Assembly (NCBI GenBank): GCA_020832825.1
Contig: JAJHRL010000003.1
Coordinates: forward strand, 1-46,765
Length of the DNA: 46,765 nt
Direction: 5' to 3'
Origin: Candidatus Aenigmatarchaeota archaeon
GTDB lineage: Archaea > Aenigmatarchaeota > Aenigmatarchaeia > CG10238-14 > SpSt-28
Shown: in pieces, positions 15,427 to 22,530 of the stretch
Layout: each line of letters opens with the position of its first letter
Position numbering within the stretch: the stretch's first letter is position 1
Program-made: the position numbers and the translations under genes
Notes under the pieces: generated by a model
Told to the model about the DNA's origin: nothing
The model's input: the letters and a program-made list of their open reading frames with translations, nothing else
The model's database searches: none

Positions 15427-16170
15427 ATGAAAGCAACTATTGCCGAACCTGAGGTGTTAATAACAACAATTGCAACAGCCGCAGAAATAATTGACGAAGG
15501 TATACTAAAATTTGGAAAAGAGGGAATTAGTCTAACAGCAGCTGATAGAGCAATGGTTGCTGTTATAGATTTGCTGATATCAAAAGATGCATTTGAAGAG
15601 TACAATGTAGAAGAGGAGAAGGAAATAGGATTGAATATGACAAACTTTCTCTCCCTTCTAAAAAGAGCTAGAGGCTCGGAGAAAATTAGCCTAGAGTTAG
15701 TGGAAAACAAAATGCTTCTTACAATTCACAATGGAGTTAAAAGAAGATTTGTTGTTCCTTTATTACAGTTAACAAGAGAAGAAATACCTCCTATAGAACA
15801 GCTAGAATTTAAGGTAGTTGCAACGTTAAAGCCTGATGTTTTGGAAGATGCTATTAAGGATGCAAGCGTAATAACTGACGCTATAACCTTTCAAGCCACT
15901 AAAGAATATTTTAAAATATCGGCAGAAGGAGATGTTAGTCAAACAGAAATTGAATTGAGAGAAGGAGATGAAGGTCTCATAGATCTACAAGTCAAAGAGG
16001 AAAGTAAAGCAAAATATCCCCTCGACTACCTTGAAAAAATACTAAAGGCTGCGAAAATTGCAGATGAAGTAACATTAAAGTTTGCACAAGATTACCCAAT
16101 GAGACTCGATTTTAAGTATGAAGGTAAGGCAAGGATATCTATGGTTGTGGCGCCACGAGTTAGCGAGTAA
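15427..16170 (+). CDS. pcn: DNA polymerase sliding clamp (PCNA)
   Basis: This 247-residue protein has normal clamp length and folds as two similar halves: MKATIAEPEVLITTIATAAEIIDEG..., the connector loop region around residues 115-130 (LQLTREEIPPIEQLEF), and the C-terminal MRLDFKYEGKARISMVVAPRVSE, close to the usual LAPRVE ending. It forms a ring around DNA that tethers polymerase, FEN1, ligase and RNase HII. A GGTGAG site lies a few bases before the ATG. It follows the OB-fold gene and may also have its own TATA-like box inside the end of that gene (tttatatttaaa). Confidence 0.96.
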   Translation: MKATIAEPEVLITTIATAAEIIDEGILKFGKEGISLTAADRAMVAVIDLLISKDAFEEYNVEEEKEIGLNMTNFLSLLKRARGSEKISLELVENKMLLTIHNGVKRRFVVPLLQLTREEIPPIEQLEFKVVATLKPDVLEDAIKDASVITDAITFQATKEYFKISAEGDVSQTEIELREGDEGLIDLQVKEESKAKYPLDYLEKILKAAKIADEVTLKFAQDYPMRLDFKYEGKARISMVVAPRVSE

Positions 16171-16173
16171 AGA

Positions 16174-16287
16174 TTATTGTTGCTGTTTGAACCTACAAAT
16201 AGCAATGTGCTTGAGAAAACCTATGTAAATAGGTTTTCCGCAGTATGGACAAACCCCCTCGGGTTCCGGTAATTTTTCTTTAGTCAT
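16174..16287 (-). CDS. Tiny zinc-finger protein (37 aa)
   Basis: This ORF is too short for the track. It reads MTKEKLPEPEGVCPYCGKPI..., then FLKHIAIC, with C-x2-C, H and C placed as in a small C2HC zinc finger. The start at 16287 follows a strong GGTGGGGG site; an in-frame ATG at 16308 would add seven residues (MSGGGCI). It lies between the ends of pcn and the HIT gene, directly downstream of HIT and on the same strand, so it may be the second gene of that transcript. The regular metal-ligand spacing argues against chance. Confidence 0.65.
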   Translation of the reverse strand: MTKEKLPEPEGVCPYCGKPIYIGFLKHIAICRFKQQQ

Positions 16288-16320
16288 TATACAACCCCCA
16301 CCGCTCATACCAATTTTACA

Positions 16321-16806
16321 TTAGGCAATCTGCCAATCTCTTTTAAGCCAAAAAATTTCTTCCTCGCTTCTATCTCTGCTTTCTTTTGCGGTTTCTGTTT
16401 TTTGCACAACTTCTCCTTCCATACTATTTCTAATTGTCTCTGCAAGCCTCTCCAATTCCTCTTTTTTTACTTCTACAGGCTTGTTTTCTATTAGTGGAAT
16501 TTCGTTCTCAAAATAAGGATAAATTCTTAGATGCAAATGCTCAACGTGAGAAGGTAAATATGCAATAGCTATGGCTTTCGGAGAAAGAGCCCTCATTATG
16601 GCTCGTGCGATTTTTATGCAAGTAAGGAAGAGTCTTCCTGATAAATCCTCGTCTTCATCAAGGCTTTTAACATGTTTCTTAGGAATAACAAGCGTCATTC
16701 CTTTACTTCTAGGATAGATGTCTAGAAAAGCAACAAAATTTTCATCTTCATAAACTATCTTGCTTGAGATTTCTTTTCTAGCTATTTTACAAAAATGACA
16801 TTCCAT
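16321..16806 (-). CDS. HIT family nucleotide hydrolase/transferase
   Basis: This 161-residue protein has the HIT layout: an N-terminal CHFCK metal-binding pair, IVYEDENFVAFLDIYPRSKGMTLVIPKKHVKSL, and the nucleotide-binding histidine triad as HVEHLHLRIYP (normally HxHxH with hydrophobics between, so one residue is inserted or shifted). HIT enzymes split phosphoramidate or dinucleotide substrates such as AMP-lysine or Ap4A. A charged C-terminal extension of about 50 residues is family-untypical. It is divergent from the L3 operon. Confidence 0.88.
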   Translation of the reverse strand: MECHFCKIARKEISSKIVYEDENFVAFLDIYPRSKGMTLVIPKKHVKSLDEDEDLSGRLFLTCIKIARAIMRALSPKAIAIAYLPSHVEHLHLRIYPYFENEIPLIENKPVEVKKEELERLAETIRNSMEGEVVQKTETAKESRDRSEEEIFWLKRDWQIA

Positions 16807-16858
16807 AATCTGGTTTTAAACTTTGAGTTTAAGAATATTGTTGACTTAAATTTAAAGG

Positions 16859-16895
16859 TATAAATTAAAGCATAGAAATAAAAATCATCGGTGAT
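16859..16895 (+). promoter_or_regulatory. Promoter and ribosome binding site of the L3 operon
   Basis: tataaatta at 16859-16867 is a good TATA box, and ggtgat at 16890-16895 ends three bases before the L3 ATG. The expected start of transcription is about 16885-16890, so the leader is only about ten bases but still carries the binding site. Confidence 0.55.
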
Positions 16896-16898
16896 CAA

Positions 16899-17876
16899 AT
16901 GCCGGACATAAAAAAACCACGAGAGGGAAGCCTCGCGTTTTACCCTAGGAAGAGAGCTGCAAGAATCTATCCAAACATAGATACTTATCCTTCTTTAGAT
17001 AAAACCATTCCCCTTGCCTTTGCTGCCTATAAGGTTGGAATGGGGCATGTAATTGCTTTAGATAACAGGAAAACTTCACCAACTTATGGACTTCAAATTT
17101 CAATCCCTGTAACCGTTCTAGAGGCGCCTCCTCTCAAAGTTATTGGTGTTAGAATATACCAAAAAACGATAAAAGGTTTGAAGGCCTTAACAGAAGTATA
17201 CGCCAAAGAATTACCCAAGGAGCTAGAGAGAAAAGTAAAAATTAATTCTAACTATTCTGATGGAAAAATTGAAGAAATGAAAAAATTGGTTGATAAGATT
17301 TCGAATGTAAGACTGATAGTTGCAACACAACCGAAAAAAGCTGGAATTGGAAAGAAAAAACCGGAAGTTTTTGAAATTGAAATTGGGGGGAAAGATGCAA
17401 AAGAAAAAATCGAGTATGCGCTAAGCCTTTTAGGAAAGGAGATCTCTGTAAGCGAGATTTTTAAAGAAGGGGAAATAGTCGACGTTATAGCTGTTACAAA
17501 GGGTAAGGGAACTCAGGGTCCTGTAAAAAGATTTGGTGTTAAAATTCAAGGAAGAAAGGCAAAAGAAAAGAGAAGACATGTAGGAAGCTTAGGCCAAGAA
17601 AGACCAGGCAAAGTCAGGTGGACTGTTCCTATGGCAGGTCAAATGGGTTTTCAAACGAGAACAGAGTTAAACAAGAGAATCGTTAAACTTGGTAATGGAA
17701 ATGAGATAAATCCAAAAGGAGGATTTAAAAGGTATGGAATTATAAAGTCTTCTTTCATTCTTATAGAAGGTTCTGTGCCAGGAAGTAAAAAAAGATTAAT
17801 TATGATAAGAAAAGCAATTAGATCTAAAGAGCCGCCTGTACTACCTTATGAGGTGAAAAGGATAGAGGTGGGATAA
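16899..17876 (+). CDS. rpl3: Large subunit ribosomal protein L3 (uL3)
   Basis: This 325-residue archaeal/eukaryal-type L3 has REGSLAFYPRKRA at the N-terminus, AYKVGMGHV, VIAVTKGKGTQGPVKRFGVKIQGRK in the middle and RVGSLGQERPGKVRWTVPMAGQMGFQTRTELN-like sequence (here HVGSL...) that reaches toward the peptidyl transferase centre. It is an early assembly protein of the 50S subunit and part of the GTPase/peptidyl-transferase neighbourhood. It opens the L3-L4-L23-L2 operon, with the next ATG two bases after its stop. Confidence 0.97.
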   Translation: MPDIKKPREGSLAFYPRKRAARIYPNIDTYPSLDKTIPLAFAAYKVGMGHVIALDNRKTSPTYGLQISIPVTVLEAPPLKVIGVRIYQKTIKGLKALTEVYAKELPKELERKVKINSNYSDGKIEEMKKLVDKISNVRLIVATQPKKAGIGKKKPEVFEIEIGGKDAKEKIEYALSLLGKEISVSEIFKEGEIVDVIAVTKGKGTQGPVKRFGVKIQGRKAKEKRRHVGSLGQERPGKVRWTVPMAGQMGFQTRTELNKRIVKLGNGNEINPKGGFKRYGIIKSSFILIEGSVPGSKKRLIMIRKAIRSKEPPVLPYEVKRIEVG

Positions 17877-17877
17877 A

Positions 17878-18684
17878 ATGGTTAGTGTTTTTGGAATAGA
17901 TGGGAGGGAAATTGAAAAAATTGAACTACCAAAAGTGTTTAATCAACCTGTAAGAGAAGATTTGATACTAAGAGCTTTTCTGGCTATTCAAAGCCATAAA
18001 AGACAGCCTTACGGGCCAAATGAGCTCTCTGGAATGAGAACTTCTGCCCATTATCATGGGAAGAGACGCTCTAGGTATACAATGATGAACAGAGAAATAG
18101 CAAGACATCAAAGATTACACAGCAAAACTGTTCCTTTCCTATTTTGGCAAGCAAGAGTTGCTCCTCAAACTAAAGGAGGTAGGCCAGGACATCCGCCCAA
18201 GCCAGAAAAAGATTGGTATCAAAAAATTAACAAGAAAGAAAGGATAAAAGCAATAATTTCTGCAATAGCTGCTACGTCTCTGAAAGAATTCGTAAAAGCC
18301 AGAGGACATAATGTAGATGAGATAAAAGAATTACCAATAGTCGTTGATGATAAACTTGAAGAAATCAAAAAAACCAAGGAAATTGTGGAATTTTTAGAGA
18401 AAATTGGATTGAAAAAAGAATTAGAAAGAGTTAAAAAGAAGAAAGTTAGAGCAGGCAAGGGAAAAATGAGAGGTAGAAAATACAAGAAAAAAGTTGGAAT
18501 TTTGTTTGTGGTTAACGAAGATAGAGGAATAGGTAAGGCTGTTAGAAATTTACCAGGATGCGAAGTGGTACTAGCTAAGGATTTATCTGTTGAACAACTA
18601 GCTCCTGGTGGCAAACCTGGTAGATTGACGATTTTCACAAAATCGGCAATTTTAAAACTGGGTGAAAAATATGGATCCTTTTAA
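17878..18684 (+). CDS. rpl4: Large subunit ribosomal protein L4 (uL4)
   Basis: This 268-residue archaeal L4 (L1e family) has [20 protein letters not shown] at the N-terminus, the long tunnel-lining loop ([22 protein letters not shown]...[17 protein letters not shown]), and C-terminal [34 protein letters not shown]. It stabilises 23S rRNA and lines the exit tunnel. Its last 14 bases overlap the start of L23, so translation of the two is coupled. Confidence 0.97.
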   Translation: MVSVFGIDGREIEKIELPKVFNQPVREDLILRAFLAIQSHKRQPYGPNELSGMRTSAHYHGKRRSRYTMMNREIARHQRLHSKTVPFLFWQARVAPQTKGGRPGHPPKPEKDWYQKINKKERIKAIISAIAATSLKEFVKARGHNVDEIKELPIVVDDKLEEIKKTKEIVEFLEKIGLKKELERVKKKKVRAGKGKMRGRKYKKKVGILFVVNEDRGIGKAVRNLPGCEVVLAKDLSVEQLAPGGKPGRLTIFTKSAILKLGEKYGSF

Positions 18685-18931
18685 AGTTCTTCTATATCCA
18701 CTGATAACAGAAAAGACTGTTGGAATGATTGAAAGAGAAAACAAAATAGTTTTTATCGTAGATAGAAGAGCGAACAAACAACAAATAAAGGAAGCATTTG
18801 AAAAACTTTTCGGAGTTAAAGTTGAAAAAGTGAATACCTTAATAACAAGAGATGGAAAGAAAAAAGCGTTTATAAAATTGAAGAAAGAATTTAAGGCAAG
18901 TGATGTAGCTGTTAAATTGGGGATATTGTAG
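18671..18931 (+). CDS. rpl23: Large subunit ribosomal protein L23 (uL23)
   Basis: This 86-residue L23 has [47 protein letters not shown] near the N-terminus and [25 protein letters not shown] at the end. It sits at the exit of the peptide tunnel, where SRP and nascent-chain factors dock. I choose ATG 18671 rather than the track's GTG 18662, because GGGTGA at 18660-18665 is correctly spaced for the ATG and would overlap the GTG. It lies inside the end of rpl4. Confidence 0.95.
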   Translation: MDPFKVLLYPLITEKTVGMIERENKIVFIVDRRANKQQIKEAFEKLFGVKVEKVNTLITRDGKKKAFIKLKKEFKASDVAVKLGIL

Positions 18932-18939
18932 GTGGTTGA

Positions 18940-19635
18940 ATGGGAAAGCGTATAATTGCTAGAGCGAGAGGGAAAGGAGGACCAAGATATAGAGCTCCTT
19001 CTCATCGATACTTAGGTAAAGTTGAGTATTACGATGGTGTGGGCGAAGGAGTGATTAAAGATATTCTTCATGATCCTGGTAGATCAGCACTGGTAATGCT
19101 AGTAAAAATTGGAGGAAGAGAAATTTTGCAAATCGCACCAGAAGGAGCTTATGTTGGGCAGGTAATAAAGTACGATGGGGAAATAGCCCCTGGAAATGTT
19201 GTTGAACTAGGAAAAATTCCAGAAGGAACAAAAATTTTTGGAATCGAAAGCTATCCTGGTTCTGGACCAAAATATTGTAGAGCCGCTGGAAGCTTTGGTA
19301 TTGTTATAGGGAAAAGTGGGAATAAGGTCGTAGTTCAATTTTCCTCAGGAAAACAAAAAGTATTAGATGCGAGATGTAGAGCAACCATAGGAATTCCTTC
19401 TAATGCAGGTAGAATCGAAAAACCCTGGGTAAAGGCTGGAAAGAAATATATCGCATTACATGCAAGAGGGAAGCTATTTCCTAGGACAGCAGCCGTAGTA
19501 ATGAATCCTGTAGATCATCCATGGGGTGGTAAAAGAAAGAGGCCGAGACCATCAAAGTTTGTTAGTAGAAATGCTCCTCCAGGAGCGAAAGTTGGGAGTA
19601 TTTCACCAAAGCCGAAGAAAAAAGCAGAAGCTTAG
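18940..19635 (+). CDS. rpl2: Large subunit ribosomal protein L2 (uL2)
   Basis: This 231-residue archaeal L2 starts MGKRIIARARGKGGPRYRAPSHRY and includes KDILHDPGRSALV, GNVVELGKIPEGT, SGKQKVLDARCRATIGIPSN and the peptidyl-transferase-proximal MNPVDHPWGGKRKRPRPSK with the essential histidine loop. It is required for peptidyl transfer and subunit joining. In most archaea S19, L22 and S3 follow; here the operon ends and a phosphoesterase gene runs toward it with a 4-base overlap. Confidence 0.97.
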   Translation: MGKRIIARARGKGGPRYRAPSHRYLGKVEYYDGVGEGVIKDILHDPGRSALVMLVKIGGREILQIAPEGAYVGQVIKYDGEIAPGNVVELGKIPEGTKIFGIESYPGSGPKYCRAAGSFGIVIGKSGNKVVVQFSSGKQKVLDARCRATIGIPSNAGRIEKPWVKAGKKYIALHARGKLFPRTAAVVMNPVDHPWGGKRKRPRPSKFVSRNAPPGAKVGSISPKPKKKAEA

Positions 19636-20345
19636 ACAAACTTCTGTAGTCCTGGTTTTATTTTTTCTGTATCAATTATCACGAGATTTTTATTAGCCGG
19701 AAAAGCTACGTTGTAAACAGGAACTGTATCAATCCAGGCAAACCTTTTCCCCAGATGGGCGTGACCATGAATGACTAGATTTGGTCTAGTTTCCAAAATA
19801 ACTTTTTCCATCTCAAGACTTCCAAGATTGGAGTAGAAAAGAGGATTTTCTCCTTCTAGAGTTTTATAAGTTGGAGCATAATGTGTAAGGAGAATTTTGA
19901 AACCTTTATAGCTTTTCAGACAAGACCTAGCTTTTTCCACTCTCGCTTTATAAATCTGAGTTATGTTTGGAAGATGAGTCTTTTGCCATCTAGTTGGTTC
20001 ATCCAAGCTTCCTGTTGTGCCAAAAATTAACACGCTTTTTTCTTCTATCTTAAGCTCTATAGATTGATCATCTAAAAATCTTATACCAACCTCTTTCTTA
20101 ATTCTTTCACGATATTCTTCAAATTCGGTGTTTCCGAACACAGCAACAATCGGAACAAAAAATTTTCCAAAAAAAGAGTTGTATATTTTTCTATATTCTT
20201 CTACCTCCTTCTCAAGAGTATCCCTTTCAACCATATCTCCAGCTAGCAATATTAAATCGACTTTCTCACTAAAAGATTCTAAAGATTTTATAAATTCCTG
20301 GTAAAAAATTGGGGAGTGAATATCCGAACAAGCTAAAATTCTCAT
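19632..20345 (-). CDS. Calcineurin-like metallophosphoesterase
   Basis: This 237-residue enzyme has a two-metal phosphoesterase site: D-x-H in ACSDIH, GDMVER, a GNTE variant of GNHE near residue 72 (His replaced by Thr), H in LLTHYAP and GHAH. The substitution in the GNH motif removes the residue that usually protonates the leaving group, so activity may be altered. Substrates of this family range from cyclic nucleotides to phosphoproteins and RNA ends. It is transcribed alone and converges on rpl2. Confidence 0.88.
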   Translation of the reverse strand: MRILACSDIHSPIFYQEFIKSLESFSEKVDLILLAGDMVERDTLEKEVEEYRKIYNSFFGKFFVPIVAVFGNTEFEEYRERIKKEVGIRFLDDQSIELKIEEKSVLIFGTTGSLDEPTRWQKTHLPNITQIYKARVEKARSCLKSYKGFKILLTHYAPTYKTLEGENPLFYSNLGSLEMEKVILETRPNLVIHGHAHLGKRFAWIDTVPVYNVAFPANKNLVIIDTEKIKPGLQKFV

Positions 20346-20371
20346 ATTTTAGTTTTAAAAGCATTATTAAA

Positions 20372-20590
20372 TTACAACAAATTCATAAGGATTGTCCATG
20401 TCACAAACCATAAACCAAAGTATCCAAGTGCTGTTTCTCTTACGAATTCTTCAAACTTAAAGAGTTTTCCAAAAGCAAGATAACAGGAGAAATAAACGGT
20501 AAGGGAAATAGAAAAGGAAAGAAGGAAATTGGAAGAAAAGAAAGAAATTACACCAGAAAAAATTCCTAAAAGGAAAATTAACGTAAGCAA
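20372..20590 (-). CDS. Small membrane protein, unknown
   Basis: This 72-residue protein has about three hydrophobic helices (LTLIFLLGIFSGVISFF, LLSFSISLTVYFSCYLAF, ALGYFGLWFVTWTILMNLL). The track start is TTG at 20590. In frame just upstream are AAA ATT AAG AAA ATA, which would give a KIKKI-type basic N-terminus if a non-standard ATT or ATA were used, and a GGAGG lies before them. The aromatic last helix (GYFGLWFVTWTIL) recalls small archaeal EMC6-like proteins, but I would not insist on this. It follows rnhB by seven bases and is probably cotranscribed. Confidence 0.5.
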   Translation of the reverse strand: MLTLIFLLGIFSGVISFFSSNFLLSFSISLTVYFSCYLAFGKLFKFEEFVRETALGYFGLWFVTWTILMNLL

Positions 20591-20597
20591 TATTTTC

Positions 20598-21353
20598 TTA
20601 ATTTTCCTCCCCCCTTATAATTTTCTTTACAATAAAATCTTTTATCTTTTTTTGCCACGAATCCTGCTTTAATACCTCTCTAAAAACCCAACTTTTAATC
20701 TTTTTATTTTCCTCTAAAAGTTTTCTTGCTATATCCTCAACTGTTTCCCAATGGATCCGCAAATAGGGAGGGGGAGCTTCCTCTGTTTGTAAAATCTTTT
20801 CAATAAAAACTCTCGTTCTTTCATCGTGAGAGTATCCAACTCCAAAATCGAAGTTTACTTTTCTTTTGATTTTTTCTATCTCCCGATCCCTTTCGACCTT
20901 AGCTATTATAGAAGCTGCAGAAACTATCGGTACGCTTTCGTCTAAATAATTTTTTACAACCAATCTTACACTTTTACCTCTCGGTAAAAATTCCCTTATC
21001 ATTCTCTCGAACTTCTCACAGTTTTGCTCTATAGAATCAACGTATACCTTCTCGGCTTTAAGAATGCTAATAATATCTGCAATCTTCATAGCTTCTAGCT
21101 TATCAAGGTTTATTCCTTTAGCTTTAAACGAGGAAATTTTACAAGCAGAAACTTTGATTACTACGATTTCCTTCACCATTCTTTCTAATTCTTTTGCTAA
21201 TTCCTCTCTTTTTTCGGGAGTTAACTCTTTTGAATCCCTGATTCCCATTTTCTTAAGCTTCTTTGAGTCCTTGCTTTCGATGGAAACACCAGCTAGAACC
21301 ATTGGTCCAATTACTGCTCCTCTTCCAGCTTCATCTATACCAGCAATAATCAT
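20598..21353 (-). CDS. rnhB: Ribonuclease HII
   Basis: This enzyme cuts the RNA strand of RNA/DNA hybrids and removes single misincorporated ribonucleotides. Visible: IAGIDEAGRGAVIGPMVLAGV with the D-E pair at residues 7-8, the third Asp in KVYVDSIEQN, and SAASIIAKVERDREIEKI with the fourth metal ligand; the GRG motif that recognises the 2'-OH is intact. At 251 residues it has a C-terminal extension of about 35 basic residues (SWVFREVLKQDSWQKKIKDF) beyond the core, which does not look like a clear PIP box. It precedes a small membrane-protein gene. Confidence 0.95.
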   Translation of the reverse strand: MIIAGIDEAGRGAVIGPMVLAGVSIESKDSKKLKKMGIRDSKELTPEKREELAKELERMVKEIVVIKVSACKISSFKAKGINLDKLEAMKIADIISILKAEKVYVDSIEQNCEKFERMIREFLPRGKSVRLVVKNYLDESVPIVSAASIIAKVERDREIEKIKRKVNFDFGVGYSHDERTRVFIEKILQTEEAPPPYLRIHWETVEDIARKLLEENKKIKSWVFREVLKQDSWQKKIKDFIVKKIIRGEEN

Positions 21354-21422
21354 TCTAACACCTCACCTTTTTTCCATTATTTCTTTTATTTTCGCTCTTT
21401 ATTGCTATTAACTATAAAAAAT

Positions 21423-21854
21423 ATGAAGCTTGAAGATATTGAAGAGATGATAAGAGAAGGTAGGAATGTAGAGGAAATATTGAGTGCTGTAAATTGGAAG
21501 GAGTTTGAAGAGAAAGTAGAAGAAATCTTCCAAAGACATAACTTTAGAACAATGAAAAACTTTAGAATTAAAACCTCAAAAAGATTTGAAATCGATATAA
21601 TAGCTGAGAAGGGAAATTTGCTTTTCGTAGTAGATTGCAAGCAGTGGAGAAAAGGAAGATATAAACTATCTGCATTAAGAAAAGCGGCTGAGAAACAAAT
21701 AGAAAGGGCTGAAGCTATCAAACAGTCTCTTATCGGTCTAAATAAAAGAGTTATTCCCGTTCTCCTCACACTTTACGATGAGGGAATTTACAACTTTCAA
21801 GGAGTTTTCATAGTACCTCTTTTCAAGCTTAATAGTTTTTTGCTAGAGTTTTAA
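21423..21854 (+). CDS. Mrr-like PD-(D/E)XK nuclease
   Basis: I use ATG 21423 rather than the track's TTG at 21402. The 143-residue protein has an N-terminal helical part (LEDIEEMIREGRNVEEILSAV), then a restriction-endonuclease-like core: WKEFEEKVEEIFQRHNF, FEIDIIAEKGNLLFVVDCKQWRKG (D-x-n-D-C-K, the PD-(D/E)XK pattern with Asp at the third ligand) and an R/K-rich helix. Such stand-alone Mrr/RecB-like nucleases occur in archaeal repair loci and in type IV restriction. No methyltransferase or restriction partner is nearby; the neighbour is TBP. Confidence 0.72.
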   Translation: MKLEDIEEMIREGRNVEEILSAVNWKEFEEKVEEIFQRHNFRTMKNFRIKTSKRFEIDIIAEKGNLLFVVDCKQWRKGRYKLSALRKAAEKQIERAEAIKQSLIGLNKRVIPVLLTLYDEGIYNFQGVFIVPLFKLNSFLLEF

Positions 21855-21912
21855 TAGCAATTAAAGATAAAAAGATAAAAACGTGCAAAACAACATTCGT
21901 ATGGTGAAAAAA

Positions 21913-22461
21913 ATGACAGACTTCGATATTAAAGTGGAAAACATTGTAGCATCTATTTCTCTCGGAGTTAAGGTTCCTCTAAACAAGTTACTCGACGAAA
22001 ACACAGAATATGAACCTGAGCAGTTTCCCGGTGTTGTTTATAGAATGGATGAACCAAGAGCAGCAGCACTTATTTTTAGTTCAGGAAAGATAGTATGCAC
22101 GGGAACCAGGAGCATGCAAGAATTAAAAAAGGCAATTCGACTAATTTTCAGGAAGCTTAGAAAGGCTGGCGTGAAAATTCCTCCAAATTATAAGGTAGAA
22201 ATTCAGAACATAGTAGCATCAGCGAAGTTTGAAGAAGGAATTAACCTGGATAAAATCGCATTTGAGCTAGAAAACACAGAATATGAACCGGAGCAGTTTC
22301 CCGGTGTTGTTTATAGAATGGATGAACCAAAGGTTGCCTTTCTCTTTTTTAGTTCAGGAAAGATAGTATGCACGGGGACTAGAAAGGTTGAAGAAATTAA
22401 GAAAGCGATAGAAAGAGTGTATAAGAAACTGAAAGAAATTAAAGCCTTCGAAAAATTGTAG
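21913..22461 (+). CDS. tbp: TATA-binding protein (TBP)
   Basis: This basal transcription factor binds and bends the TATA box as a saddle made of two direct repeats. Repeat 1 covers about residues 4-90 and repeat 2 about 95-182, each with IENIVAS-type strands, YEPEQFPGVVYRMDEP and FSSGKIVCTGTR. I choose ATG 21913 because GGTGA at 21903-21907 precedes it; ATG 21901 is also possible. A 20-residue block (ENTEYEPEQFPG to MDEP) is identical in both repeats, and the DNA is nearly identical too, which is unusual and suggests recent conversion between the halves. A T-rich terminator follows. Confidence 0.97.
   Translation: MTDFDIKVENIVASISLGVKVPLNKLLDENTEYEPEQFPGVVYRMDEPRAAALIFSSGKIVCTGTRSMQELKKAIRLIFRKLRKAGVKIPPNYKVEIQNIVASAKFEEGINLDKIAFELENTEYEPEQFPGVVYRMDEPKVAFLFFSSGKIVCTGTRKVEEIKKAIERVYKKLKEIKAFEKL
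21997..22376 (+). repeat. Near-identical direct repeats inside tbp
   Basis: Bases 21997-22057 and 22270-22330 (61 bases) differ at one position, and 22073-22103 and 22346-22376 (31 bases) are identical. Both pairs have the same 273-base offset, exactly 91 codons, so they lie in register with the two TBP repeats. Confidence 0.9.
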
Positions 22462-22478
22462 CTTTTTTCTTCTTTTTT
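22462..22478 (+). terminator. T-rich terminator after tbp
   Basis: cttttttcttcttttttt-like tract immediately after the TAG of tbp. It resembles the oligo-T stops of archaeal transcription and separates tbp from the mcm promoter. Confidence 0.5.
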
Positions 22479-22502
22479 AAATCTTCATACTTTCATGAAA
22501 AA

Positions 22503-22512
22503 CTTTAAATAA
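22503..22512 (+). promoter_or_regulatory. TATA box of mcm
   Basis: ctttaaataa is centred about 24 bases before the mcm ATG. No GGTGA-like site lies between, so the transcript is probably leaderless. Confidence 0.5.
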
Positions 22513-22530
22513 GTTTCTTTAAATTTCAAC

